A DNA stretch of 64,000 bases from Cryptomeria japonica (taxonomy: Eukaryota; Streptophyta; Pinopsida; Cupressales; Cupressaceae). Position numbers and translations under genes: made by a program. Positions 11,460 to 22,700 of this stretch are shown here, piece after piece. Within the stretch, counting starts at the first letter, position 1, and each line of letters opens with the position of its first letter. The stretch spans positions 473,168,157 through 473,232,156 of the forward strand of contig NC_081412.1 of the NCBI RefSeq assembly GCF_030272615.1, in the 5' to 3' direction. Under the pieces are notes generated by a model. The model was given only the letters and a program-made list of their open reading frames with translations. It had not been told where the DNA came from and did no database searches.

Positions 11460-13113
11460 TAAAAACTTTCTTTATGTTTTGAATTTTACATTGATGTAAA
11501 CTAACGAAATGCAGAACTTCTGATTAGATTTATGCTTGTAATAAAATTTAGTTATTGATTTGATATTTTTTTTATAAATTTAAGAGAAGAATTTGAATTG
11601 CTAAAAATCTCTTTAAAAAGTGAAGTTGAGTTAACATCACAAGAAAAAGAGAAAACAATTTAATTTTTCTCAAATTTGTTTTTTGAATAGGTAGTTCTTC
11701 AATTTCTAATTAATTAATTTTCAATGAATATTTGTCTTGTAATAATGTTTAAACATCAAACTTAACAAAGTTCTATAGTTTTCATTTAACATCAATTTTG
11801 TCTTTTTTTAAGAAATAAAATTATAGCCTTTTAGAGAGGATTCCCTCTTTGAGCGATTTCAATTTTTTTTTTTTGGACTATAAACTTTAAGCTCTACTTT
11901 ACAAAAAGGTATTTCCATATTTTCATGATTTTTTTCTTAGTTGGAAAAAAATAGATTTAGAGTTGAATTTATTTTTTTAATTTTCCCCAAAAAAGAGGGG
12001 TTAAGCTTCCACATAAACAATTCCAATCGAAAAGGTTTTCCCTAAACCTTTTTGGACGAAACGCTTTTGCCTGTAACTTTACATGAAAATTCGACCATGA
12101 TTCAAAATTTTATAAGATAAAATTTATTTTATAATTTCAATTAAAATCTAGTGCCAAATATATGCCATGTGGTTTCAAGGAAAACACCTTCACTAGAAAC
12201 TATTGAGCTGGATAAAAGGGTGACACAATTTTTCTTTTTACTTAGAAATATAACCTCATCTAGGTTAGATTGGATAGATTTTTAGTATCAGTTAATCAAG
12301 ATATTATTGACAAATGAAACCTATACTCGACTATTAGGCCCTGTACAACTACTGGTTCCTCTCCCCTACCTTTACCTCTGAATCAACTATATCAGAAATA
12401 CTAGATTGAGATTTTCACAACAAATTTGAGAAATTGGACAAAGCAGAGTTGCTCTTATAGAAATCAGTGGTTTGGTCAATGCAAAATTTAAGCCCATTTT
12501 ATTATTATACATACAGATGGCATCTGATTGTCATTTTTTGGCAAGACTAAGCCAACTTCCAAAAGGAGAATGGGCAGAAGGAATTTCTATATTTATAGTA
12601 ATTTTCATGAACTTCTTACTACATCTCATAACTACTTAAAAGCCTAATTAGTTTGTTTGAAACTTGATGAGACCATCGTTTCACACTTGAAGAAATTTGA
12701 ACACTTTGTTGTCGATAATGATTAAATTACAATTTGCTTAAGGCACAAATGAACATGGAAACGAGGCTTTAAAATCTGCAGATTTTCATAGACGTCAAGA
12801 ATATTTTCTATTGTATGATGTCCAAACCAAGGAAAGCATCTATAGTACTCAAATAAACTTTAAAGTATTTCTCACTAGTAAGGAATGAAATAAAATTACA
12901 CCTGAGCTCAAATCTGAATAATGATATATTTTATAAGTCTTTTACCATAAGATGCCCTTGTTCCACAATCTTCAATTTCATTCACAATTTGCATGGGCCT
13001 CAAGATGTACCATTCGGTTAACTACTGTGTCCTTTGGAAAGAAAAGTGTAATGCAATACTGAAAGGCTTTGAAAAAAGAATTTTGTAAAGTAGGCTTTCA
13101 TAGGTGTACAGAT
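11460..13113. other. No gene seen
   Basis: An AT-rich stretch with long A and T runs and no frame above 60 codons. I see no terminal repeats, and no continuation of the LINE that is cut at 7190. Confidence 0.5.
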
Positions 13114-13646
13114 TGTTCGATTATGACAACAATTATTGGTAATGGCAACAAAAGAAGACAATAGAAATTTCTAATTTAGTCTTACCTTTAGAATATCAAC
13201 TTTTCCTTATGAGAAAGTTACCTAATTTCATAAATGCAATTAAAGATACCATGTGAAAATGTTCCTAATTACTTCAATAGAATTAAAGAAGTTATTTTTC
13301 TAATTTAGAGACATTCTATGTATCTTTGATGTCATGAAGGCAATGTTGACAAAAAAATATGAATTGTAGATTGCAAGAGCAATTGGTGTGAATTACAGAT
13401 TGCAAATTCAGATTATAAAAGTGATAGAAAAACATAATACTGGTAGCTAGTTATAGAGTTTGTAATTGTTTTCTCCAAGCAATGACCTTGTGGATGTTTC
13501 CTTGATGTTTTGTCAAAGTTTTACCACGTAAATTAGCTTTTTATGTGGTTTTCTATTATTCCATTTTATTCTCTTTATTATTTATTTGCAACTAATTTGT
13601 GCTGCAATATTTGATCTTCTGGGTTTGTGCTTTCACTTCCACAACA
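13114..13646 (+). repeat. 5' LTR of the short Copia element
   Basis: It starts TGTTCGATTATGACAACAA and ends CTTCCACAACA. It aligns along its length with 14485-15394 once the SINE and a few small gaps are removed (for example AATTATTGG, GAGAAAGTTACCTAATTTCA and TGATGTTTTGTCAA recur). Confidence 0.75.
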
Positions 13647-13648
13647 AG

Positions 13649-13660
13649 TGGTATTAGAGC
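13649..13660 (+). other. Primer binding site
   Basis: TGGTATTAGAGC differs at one base from TGGTATCAGAGC, the initiator Met tRNA complement. It lies two bases after the 5' LTR. Confidence 0.75.
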
Positions 13661-13715
13661 GATTATTTTTGCAGCGACTGTATTAGGATTTGGTGTTGAG
13701 TTTTGCAACATCAAA

Positions 13716-13980
13716 TGACAAAGGTTTCAAATGCAAGGTCCGAGGTGGAGAAATTTAATGGAATGAATAACTATGAGTTGTGGAAGCTTAGGATGCATGA
13801 TTTGTTAGTGCAATAGAGATTGCACAAGGCATTTGTAAGGAAGTTAAAGAAACCTGTAGATATGTTTGATTAAGACTAAGAAGATCTAGATATGAGAGCT
13901 CTTAGCACAATTCGGTTGTTTTTGATGGATGAGGTTCTTTTCAATATTATAAGAGATGAAACAACAATAGTCTTATGAAA
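13716..13980 (+). pseudogene. gag N-terminus (UBN2-type), truncated
   Basis: ATG at 13716 reads MTKVSNARSEVEKFNGMNNY, then ELWKLRMHDLLVQ, a stop, RLHKAFVRKLKKP and later MRALSTIRLFLMDEVLFNI. These are the opening blocks of Copia gag. At least three in-frame stops occur and the frame ends at about 13980. After this, 13980-14472 matches no retroelement domain I know. Confidence 0.7.
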
Positions 13981-14472
13981 TACATTGGAGTGCCTTTGGT
14001 GGGTTCATGGTTTTAGCCCATGATTATATGAACACACGAGATGATTAGCCTTTGGCTGCATCTGAGTTGTGGAGTTGGTATAGCTTGAATGCTCCTGGAC
14101 AACTTGTTAGGTTTTGCAAATTTCGTATTTCTAAAAGTTGTAGGTTTGTTGATCTTCCTCTGAGGACATGTTAGATCATGATGTCATGGTTAGGTTCCTA
14201 ATTTTGTGGTTGGAACATTGACAATTGATCATGTTTTGATTTTTTGTGGTGTTGAGTACATTGGTCATTTGCTTGGGAGTTTCATGAGAGTGCGGTGTTG
14301 CATTTGGGGCTTAGCATGGATTGACCAGTTATAGGTGTTCATGGATAAGTTTGAAGATATAGGCGAGGCTTGGAGTTCTCTTGTGATTAGAGACATGTTT
14401 GGAGATTTTAGTAGGAAGTCTAAGAAGCCTACACCTTGGTTGGGTATGAACATGTATTAGGTAAATTGTTGT

Positions 14473-14484
14473 CAAGGTGAAGAT
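14473..14484 (+). other. Polypurine tract
   Basis: CAAGGTGAAGAT directly precedes the TGTTGG start of the 3' LTR. It corresponds to the CAAGTGGGAGAT tract of many plant Copia elements, which primes plus-strand synthesis. Confidence 0.65.
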
Positions 14485-15394
14485 TGTTGGATGATGACAA
14501 CAATTATTGGTTAATGGCAACAAAAGAAGAGAATAGAAATTTCTAAATTAGGCTTACCTTTAGTATCAGCTTTTCCTTATGAGAAAGTTACCTAATTTCA
14601 TTAATGCAATTAAGGAGACCATGTAGAAATCTTCCTAATTACTTAAATGGAATTAAGGAGGTTATTTCTATGTTGGATGTTGATTCTAATTTAGAGATAT
14701 TCTATATATTTTTGTTGTCATGAAGACAATGTTTTTGTATTAAGTATCATAGAATCACAAAGCTCATTTTTTTGCTCATTCGAGCATCCACGTTACAAAC
14801 TTATTACAAATATCAGCTCCTTTCGAGCAAACTTATTACAAATACTAGCTCCTTTCGAGCACCAAACTAGAAACAACAATTGGAAGACCAAGGGTCACAA
14901 CTTAGAAATCCACTTTAAACAAACAATGGAAGACCAAGAGTCACAGAGGTGTCCTTCATGGGAGTTGAACTTGGGTCTCCACATTGAGAACTCAATGCTT
15001 TAACCAACTAAGCTCAACCCCTTGGACTTCATGAAGGCAATGTTGAGAAAAATAATATGAATTGTAGATTGCAAGAACAATTGGTGTGGATTGCAGATTG
15101 CAAGAACAAATGTTAGGATGTTGTTGTGAATTGCAAATTCAGATTGTAAGAGTGATAACAACACCTAATAGTGGTAGCTAGCTATAGAGTTTGTAATTGT
15201 TTTTTCCAAGTGATAAGAATACTGATACCCTTGCCCCGTGAATGTTTCCTTGATGTTTTGTCAAGGTTTTACCACGCAAATCATCTTCTTATGTGTTGGT
15301 CTATTGTTCTATTTTTTTCTCTTTATTATTTCTTTGCAACTAATTTGTGCTGCAATATTTAATCTTATGAGTTTATGCTTCCGCTTCCACAACA
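14485..15394 (+). repeat. 3' LTR of the short Copia element, split by a SINE
   Basis: It begins TGTTGGATGATGACAACAA and ends GCTTCCACAACA, matching the 5' LTR. A 311-base gain (SINE plus duplicated site) lies between 14734 and 15044. It also keeps a few segments that the 5' LTR has lost. Confidence 0.75.
14734..15028 (-). mobile_element. tRNA-derived SINE with 16-bp target duplication
   Basis: Read on the minus strand, the element starts like a tRNA: GGGGTTGAGCTTAGTTGG, with a box A-like stretch (complement of 14997-15018) and a box B-like AAGTTCAACTCC (complement of 14960-14972). A tRNA-unrelated body follows and then a short A-rich tail (ATACAAAAA). The body has an inner duplication around AGCTCCTTTCGAGC (14815-14860). 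TCATGAAGACAATGTT (14718-14733) and TCATGAAGGCAATGTT (15029-15044) flank it. The 5' LTR has only one copy, so the insertion followed the LTR element. It was moved by a LINE in trans. Confidence 0.82.
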
Positions 15395-17271
15395 TGAATG
15401 ACATGATCATTAAAGCCTATGCTAAGCTCTTGCTATTTAAGAATTTGTGGGGCTCAATGGAAACGCTTTTTCTCCTTAACAGTAAGAGGAATTCCTTTGA
15501 TTGAGTTGTCTACCAATGCAATAAACATGGACCCAAAACGTCTACTTCAATGCATTAAGATGACATAGGATCAATGGGTGAAAGATTCAACTGCACCCAA
15601 ACAGGCATAGACTAAAGAAGTAGGCTTTGATTTTGCACTGCCGAGACAAAGGGCTCAAATGATGTAAGTATGAAATAATGGGTGCAACACGGGGTCCCAT
15701 GCATTCCAGTACTACAGCAAATGAAGAATACGACACTAAGACTTTACCCATCCCGATTTGCAAGCATGCTTAACTAGAATCCCAGTGCGGCAATGGCTAA
15801 TGAAAGGACTTCAATCGATATGATAAGTGATCACAGCACAGTCTCTGAGACTACCCTTGAACCCAATTCCAAAATTCAAGCACAGAAAACAAACTCTAAG
15901 ATTACTGCGCACCACATCAATTAAACAGGGGCTTTCATTAAAATGCATTAGAACTCAAAGGACTAAAGGTGCCTCAAAATCAACACTAGCAAACTGCAAA
16001 ATGAAAATTTCAATCATCCAACTGCATTCAAATTTCGTTTCTCTTTGACACACAAGCCAATAGATACTTTGGGGTATGATCAAGGTTTTCTGTGGGAGCC
16101 CATGCTCATAGCCTCTCTCATGGTAGAGATTTGAGTCCTAGGAAACAAGAACTCAAATACAAAAGCTCAAATGCAAAGGACCCAGAGGACTAAAACTGAC
16201 GTCAAAATCCATAAAATATCAAATTGAGATTCTTAAACATTCAACTGCATCCAAACTCATTTGTCCGTGTGCCCTCTTTAAAGAGGAACCTCTGTTGGCA
16301 ATAGAGATAGAAAGATCATCTAAAAGAACCAAAAATAATTGCACATTTGAATGAAGAAAATAAATTAAAAACTTAAATATGACAAATGCAGAAAATTAAT
16401 AAAAAACTCAATTATCTGTCGTAGGCGTTTATCAAAAAGAACAGAAAATCACGGACATGAGAACATGGCCATGCTACTTGTCAGCCCGCCCAATTGAACA
16501 TTCCACAAGTCTCTGCAGACACCCCGAAAATCAGAACAAAAAATCCCAACTCGATAAAAAATATTTACTATTCTTCATTATTCATCCATCTATGTCGAAG
16601 GTTTTAATGATTACAGTTTCATTGATTAGCTTGAATTCTGTAAGAGCAGTGTATTTTTTAAACACCAGAATCCCCAAGTTCTCCATGGGAATAACTCGAG
16701 GAGATCATTTCCTTTTGATTGCCCACTGAATAAAACGGCATATAAGAAAGCCCCTTAAAGGCATTGGGAAGGGAAGAAGGGATCTTGTATTGAAGAGCTG
16801 CCATGTCCCGTAGTCAGTTTTACGAAAGTTACAAAAACCAAAACATAAACATTAGAAACTAGCGTTAAATTTTATCTAGGTGTCAACCAAAAAAAAAACA
16901 TTACAAAATAAATTTAATTTTTAACTTTCTTTCTTTTATTATATGGTTGTTTTTCTCTGTTTTTTACAAATCAAAAAAAAAATTTCAAACCAGGCAAATA
17001 AAATGAAGCTTAGATCCCCATCTCATGGAAAGAGACTAATAATGAATAAATATATAAGATAAACCCCATTTTCTATTTAAGCAATATTTTTCAAATTTAA
17101 TTTTGATATTGTAAACTCACAGCAATCCATAATCACATTCACATTGAGACTTCTCTGTTAGCTTTAGCACCGTAAGGACCATCATTCATTTTCCCATTAA
17201 AAATAAGTGTGAACGCCTGTTATGTTCAGCGGGTCAAATTTTCAAATGAAAAAGGGGCATAGTATAATCAT
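15395..17271. other. No protein gene; holds a 5S-like relic and diverged duplications
   Basis: Frames at 15827-16048 and 16457-16729 have no recognisable domains. Segments at about 15945-16045 and 16172-16265 align loosely (AAGGACTAAAGGTGCCTC.. against GAGGACTAAAACTGACGTC.., both ending near CAACTGCATYCAAA), and a third CAACTGCACCCAAAC lies at 15588. This suggests an old tandem or satellite-like duplication. Confidence 0.4.
15680..15830 (-). rRNA. 5S rRNA-like pseudogene (antisense)
   Basis: On the plus strand GGGTGCAACACG (15680-15691) equals the complement of the 3' end of plant 5S rRNA, and AGTACTAC (15708) fits further in. ACCCATCC (15746) and GCAAGCATGCTTAACT (15760-15775) match the complement of the internal promoter region (A box), in the same order. 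The middle is duplicated or rearranged and the 5' third is hardly recognisable, so it cannot give normal 5S RNA. It may be a processed or element-borne 5S copy. No LTR of a Cassandra-type element is evident. Confidence 0.45.
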
Positions 17272-17808
17272 CTCCACCGGCGTTGGGGACAGGGGACGCG
17301 GGGACGGGTTTTTCAGGATGGGGGACCAAGGGTCTAAGTTTGGGGACGGTGGGGACTAAATCTAAATACCAAGATTTCTTCAATGCTAATTATGTTGTTA
17401 TATGGAGCCTAATCAAACTAGGAGGTTAAATTTTCCCTACTTCTATTGGCATGGGTTCTCCCTATATTTTTTGACAGGGGTTTGGGGGCAGCGCCCCCAA
17501 GTTGGGGTCAAGGGGCATCACCCCTTGTGGGGTCAAGGAGCACGGATACAGGGCAGGGTTGAGGGGCAGCACCCCGTGAAGCCAAAAATACTTTTATTAT
17601 TTTATAAAGGCATCAGGTGTTATTTTTCTATTGGCCCACGTCCAATTAGAGTTACCCCTTAACCCCCAAAAAAGTCATTTTAAAAAAAAAAATTAAAAAT
17701 TTAATTTTAAACATTGCATATACTTGGGGTGACAGGAGATGTCTGGGCGTCTCCCCGTCCCTCAAGAGATGTCTACACATCTCTCGAAGGATGGGGAGAT
17801 GCCCAAAC

Positions 17809-19065
17809 CAGTGAAGCAACAATTGTAAAAAAATCGCGATTATACTCGATTAATCGGGAATCACCCAGGTTGCCAATTTTTTCCCCCCGATTTTTTGAAA
17901 AAATTGTGTATTTTTTATCAACGACTTTCAACGATTTCTTCAACGTTTAATCACGATTAAACAGTTCGATTAATCAAGTATAAAAATCGCGCAAAAAACA
18001 CCCTAAAATCACTAAGACCAAAAAAGAAACCACAAAGTGGGAAAAAAAACCTGCAAACTGCAAACTTCGCCATAATTCCTTTGAATCCCGTGATGAAAAT
18101 CGCATGACGAAATCGCGTGATGAGTTCCTACAGGCTGCAAATTTGGCCACAGTTCGGCGAATAAGGGGTATGTAATCATATTAATTAGCATTTCATTATA
18201 TTATAATCGTATTAGTTAGTATTTCATTATATTTATTATTTATTAATGTTACTATTGATTAGTTAGCATTTCATTTCATTATAATGATATTAGTTAGTAT
18301 TTCATTATATTTATTATTTATTACTGTTACTATTGATTAGAATATCAATAGTAACACAATAGTAATACAATTAAGTATTACTCTATTATTGTATTAGTAT
18401 TAACTTAATACTAATACATTAATACTTAATTGTATTACTATTCAACAGTATGAATATAAAGTTATAAACAACAATATCTGTCTATGTGAAAGCCATTTAA
18501 CTGTAGTGGTATTAGTATTACAACATTCATATTTTACTAATACTATTAATACTAATACTTAACAGTTAACAGTATTAGTATTAGTGTTAGCTGTTAAGTA
18601 TTAGTATTAGTATTATTGTTAAGTATTAGCATTAGTATTATTGTTAAGTATTATATTCATATTTCATATTAGTATTAGTAAAATATGAATACAGTTAAGT
18701 ATTAGTATTACTGTCTTAGTTTTTGAGATAGCAACAAACATAAAATTTCTTAAGTAGCTATTTTAAGGGTAACAAGAAGGTAAAACATGCACAACCTTAT
18801 AGTCTTACTCCTTACTAGAAAAGATGAAGTAATCAACAATATGAACAAAAACAAACAAAATCTATTTTCTACAATTCATATATTGAAGCATCTATTTTAT
18901 TTGCCTACAATATCTCTACCTTATGGAAATGCCCTTAAATATTTTTAAAAAATAGTTTTTAATTTATTTTCTACAATTTTTTATGTTTTATGTAAATCCG
19001 ATTTTTTCAAAAATCTTATACTTTTGTTTTGATAATTAATTCCCCAAACGATTAATGCTTATGTG
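17809..19065. mobile_element. Nested non-autonomous hAT-type element, 1257 bp
   Basis: GCCCAAAC at 17801-17808 and 19066-19073 is a perfect 8-bp target duplication, the hAT length. The left end reads CAGTGAAGCAACAATTG and the right end, reverse complemented, CACATAAGCATTAATCG, so the inverted repeats are imperfect (10 of 15). Subterminal repeats around CGATTAATCG and AATCGCG occur in the first 350 bases. There is no coding frame; the middle is a run of ATTAGTATTA-like repeats. Joining the flanks gives GGAGATGCCCAAACGTCTCC, which matches the unbroken site in the relative at about 29830-29850. Confidence 0.8.
18180..18720. repeat. ATTAGTATTA-type low-complexity repeat
   Basis: Irregular tandem copies of TTAGTATTA and its complement TAATACTAA fill this part of the nested hAT element, with longer repeats such as TTAGTATTTCATTATATTTA seen twice (18210 and 18293). 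Both orientations occur, so the strand could fold back on itself. Confidence 0.7.
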
Positions 19066-20269
19066 GCCCAAACGTCTCCTTGGGAGACACGAAGACTCAA
19101 AGACGTCTCCCCCTCTCCAGCCGCACTTGGGTGGCGGTGGTGGTACGGCAGGGGGTGGCGCATCCTCATCTCCGAGACGAGGCCAAAAAGGGGGGGATGC
19201 GTCCTCGTGGAACACTGATAATCTCACATGTAAATATTATCAATCCTCTATTTCATATGCAATGTTTTTCATTGAAGTTAACTAAACTATTGTTTCCATT
19301 CCATATCTAGATTGAGAAAAGATTGATTGGGGCAACCATGAATCTCTCTTTCAAATGTTGTTAATTTAGAATTGTAATGTCACAACCCTCCTTTATCACT
19401 TTTTGATTTAAATACAATTCTATTATATTTTTGGATAAGCTATTTAAAAATGTTATAAAAAGAATGAAAATAATAACACACACACACACATGGAGAATAT
19501 ACATTATTTTTATTTATTTATTTTCCACTCCCAATTATGGCACATGTTGTAGGAAGAATAAGAAGCTTCTAGAGGAATCTCCACCACCTTGCATGTAACT
19601 CCCCCACTTAGTTTAATCAATTTGCATGAGTTCAATATTGGAAAAAAATATCCTTTTTAATTAAATTTTCTAGATAGTGGAATGGAGGGAATTTTCTTAT
19701 AAAATTGTATGCAAGTTTCAAAGAAGGGAGTTGATTATGTTTTGAAGGAAATTTCCCAAGTTTTAGAAGTAGATCTTCTTTGGTAGTCTCATTTTCGTTG
19801 CAGGAATTTTAAGTTGTTGTTTGAAGGATTTCTCTCAAGTTGCAAGGAAGGATCAAAAGGATAACCAGTGGATTCAACATCAAGCTTGATAAACCAAGTT
19901 CTCTCCTTGTTATTTCACATTCACTTATGAGGAATTCGTATTATAAAAAAAAAAAAATAGTTATAGATCTTCCCTTATATAAAGAATTTTTTGATTTAGG
20001 GATAAATAATAATGATAATGCTTTCATAGTGCATGTAAAAGATAGTTATTTATTTATTTATTTTATTTCCCTTAAGAAAATATGTACATGATCTTGCTTT
20101 TTGTTTTTTTTCAAAGATTTTAGCAAAAAAAAATCATATTCCTTTAGTTGTTTAAAATCTCTTTTTTTGAGATTAAAATTCTTCCCTGTGTGATTTGAAT
20201 CTTAATCTTTATTTCTTCCCTCTAATTCATTTCTCTGGTTCTTCGAATGGAAATCTGAATCTCATTCTT

Positions 20270-20620
20270 TAATCTCTCTGTGATTATTAGTTAAATAATT
20301 CTTTCTGTAATTATTAGTTAAACAAATCTCTCTATGATTATTAGTTAAATAATTCTTTCAGTGATTATTAGTTAAAAAAATCTCTCTGTGATTATTAGTT
20401 AAATAAATCTCTCTTTTAGATCTCTCTGTGAATATTAGTTGAATAAAATCCTCCTGTGAATACTGGAAATGAATACTAGAAATAAATAATCTTCCTATGA
20501 ATACTAGAAATAAACAATCTCCCTGTGAAAACTGGAAATGAACTATCTCCCTGTAAATACTGGAAACAAACTCTCTATCCCCTTGTGAATACTGGAAATA
20601 TTAACCTCCTGTTTACTATA
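20270..20620 (+). repeat. Diverging ~30-bp tandem repeat inside the LTR
   Basis: About eleven units. The first ones read like CTCTGTGATTATTAGTTAAA and the later ones like CCTGTGAATACTGGAAAT, with a gradual change between the two, so the array evolved by local duplication. It does not code. Confidence 0.75.
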
Positions 20621-20728
20621 AAATCAATCTAAAACAATTGTTTGATTATTTATTTTATTCATGTTCTTATTTCCATAAATAAATACTCTTTTGTTACATA
20701 TATATCATTAAATAATTGGAAATGTAAA

Positions 20729-20730
<2 letters not shown>

Positions 20731-20782
<52 letters not shown>
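20731..20782. repeat. (AT)n microsatellite
   Basis: About 26 uninterrupted AT units; likely variable in length. Confidence 0.95.
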
Positions 20783-20784
<2 letters not shown>

Positions 20785-20839
20785 CATGTATTTCAAATGA
20801 TAAAATGTATTAAATAGCAAGCGCCATATTCCCAAAAAT

Positions 20840-21060
20840 TATTTTGGGTATCGGGAGACGTGCGGGTAGTGGCGGCAGTTATTGTAACCATGGGGGGGGA
20901 GGTGGTACCCTCCACTTCCCCTGTGGTCACTGTCACGACAGTGGCCGCAGGAAAGTGGAGGGGACCACGGGGTCCCCTCACCACTGCAGACCTGCTTCCA
21001 CAGACCCGCAGTGGTGATGGGACCCGTGGGTCCCACTCCCACTCCCTCCATTTCATCCTT
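20840..21060. other. GC-rich island within the long LTR
   Basis: About 220 bases much richer in G and C than the surroundings, with many GTGG/CCAC runs and GGTCCC elements in both orientations (for example GGGGACCACGGGGTCCCC at about 20958). Frames on both strands (70-87 codons) look like composition artefacts. A similar GC block lies in the 58957-63049 unit (60390-60606), so it may be a shared LTR module such as a promoter or leader. Confidence 0.5.
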
Positions 21061-22557
21061 CTTTATTTTTAATGCCATTTCAATTAAATTCGTGACAATT
21101 TGTATAAAGTTAATATTTTTTTATATAAATTTAAGTTTAATAAAAAAATTTAAACTTAGGTAGATTTTTAGATTTATAATTAGTTTTAGAAAATTTATAA
21201 ATTGTAAATTAAATTATAACTTCTTTATCCACTTAGCAATTTATCCACGTCAACATGATTTGAAGCTAAATTCTATTTTTGGGACTACTGACTTTATAGG
21301 CGATATTCTTGCATGTAACTTACACTACCTTCGCCTCATGCAAATTCCTTACATTGATTACATTTATTGGCATCTCCATCTCCATGCAAGTTACACGTTT
21401 AAATATTATTATGTAAGTTTCCTAATTGTTATTATTATGCAAAGTTATATTTCAAGTTTTGAATAATAAATAATGTTAGTTATAGTTTTTATTCCATGTA
21501 ATTCATCAAGTAGTTATTTCAATTAATTGAGCTTTGCAATGTCTAATTATACGCGTTCAATTCATAATTATTTTCCAAGCATGATGGTTATCATAAGTTA
21601 GAAAATTAAATAAAGGAAGTTGGAAAACCAAAAGCTAGTAGCGTTCGGTATATACAGTGCCTTTGGGTCACGCTTACAGGTAATGCCATCGTGTTGAACT
21701 ACTGCACTTAACGCCTAATAAAGCTACATCAACGACGTCTGTGGCATCGTCCCTATAAATCATTGGGGAGTAATAAGGGACACTTGGAAGTTAAAATCCA
21801 AGGGGCGGGTAATCCCCCTTGGATCGATAATTTAATAAGATAATTCTAAAATGATCTTTCATTCGTTGAGTTAAACTATAGTAAACCCCTATAAGGATGA
21901 TGACTGAAATGCTTTTATAAAATTGATTTAATCTCAAAGAATTGTTGTCGATTGACAATTGGTCAAGGGTGACGCTTATGTTAAGAATTAGGATCTAGTT
22001 GTTTTAGGCCACAAGCAATAGGCCATCTTGAGCCTTTGCTTAAGCGCTACCATCATAGGTAGCAACCGTAGAGAAACTGTCTGGGACATTGACCCTAGAA
22101 AGGGTTGTGTACCCACTAATCAGTTTACATCAAACCATAGAGTAGAAAATAGAACTACATACTTTACGCCTTGATTCCATGCCGAAGCGAGTATGTAGGC
22201 AGTCTTGGGACGGAGTTGTCCCTTGTACTCAGGCATTCGTGGGTGGGGTCTAGGCTTGGTAAGAAGAAGGATTGAGTAAGAATCCTAAATTGAAAGATAA
22301 GTAAAATAAAATGGAAAAAAAAGTAATTCAATGCATACTCGGAAGGAATCCCGTATGGATTCACTTGTCTTCCCGAGGCTTTAAGCCAAATTCCGAGGCA
22401 GAATTCAAGCTTGAAATTATGTTATTTAATTACTCCTAAGGACGACAACCTCAGTGCACTTCTGTTAGAAGAGTGTAGTACTTAGTGAGTGGCTCAGGAC
22501 CCGAATGGTCTCGATGATTCTAAGTCTCTGGCCAGAGCACCTACTATCCCGATTAGA

Positions 22558-22700
22558 TAGATGCCTACCTCGTATGGGTAGATGCCTATCTCGTATTGGA
22601 TAGATGAAATCTCATGTCCCGTATGGACAGATGCCTAACCCGTATGGTTAGATGCTCATCTCGGACGGATGAATGCCTAATCCAAATGGATGGATGCCCA
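22558..22700 (+). repeat. Minisatellite of 21-27 bp units in the LTR
   Basis: About seven units of the form TAGATGCCTATCTCGTATGG, with changes between copies (CCCGTATGGAC, CTCGGACGGAT, TCCAAATGGAT). Units are not identical and the spacing varies, so this is not a CRISPR array. Confidence 0.8.

Larger units (their letters stand above)
13114..15394 (+). mobile_element. Short Copia-type LTR retrotransposon, non-autonomous
   Basis: Two LTRs (13114-13646 and 14485-15394) flank only about 840 bases. The 5' LTR is followed by a PBS and the start of gag; a polypurine tract precedes the 3' LTR. No protease, integrase or RT is present, so it needed proteins from a relative. The LTRs differ by many substitutions and small indels and by a SINE in the 3' copy, so the insertion is old. 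I could not find a convincing target duplication. Confidence 0.75.
17272..19217 (-). mobile_element. Deleted hAT element (same family as 29674-31348), hosting a nested element
   Basis: The right end (about 19074-19217) ends CGTCCTCGTGGAACACTG and is a reverse-complement relative of the left end of 29674-31348. The left end (GGCGTTGGGGACAGGGG, then CCAAGGGTCTAAGTTTGGGG) matches that element's right end. TCCAATTAGAGTTACCCCTT at 17641 also matches. Without the inner insertion it is about 680 bp and has no transposase. The flanks ATAATCAT (17264) and ATAATCTC (19218) are an imperfect 8-bp duplication, and the left terminus has lost its CAGTGTTC. GGGGCAGCGCCCCC palindromic pieces lie at 17480-17580. 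Confidence 0.75.

Noticed and set aside
14960-15018. True tRNA gene
   Set aside because: Box A and box B are present, but the acceptor stem is not formed, a non-tRNA body follows and a target duplication flanks it. It is a SINE.
19055-19310. Two 76-codon frames in GC-rich DNA
   Set aside because: They span the end of the outer hAT element and its flank; composition explains the open frames.
22558-22700. CRISPR-like repeat array
   Set aside because: Units diverge, spacers are absent or very short, and the setting is a plant LTR. It is a minisatellite.
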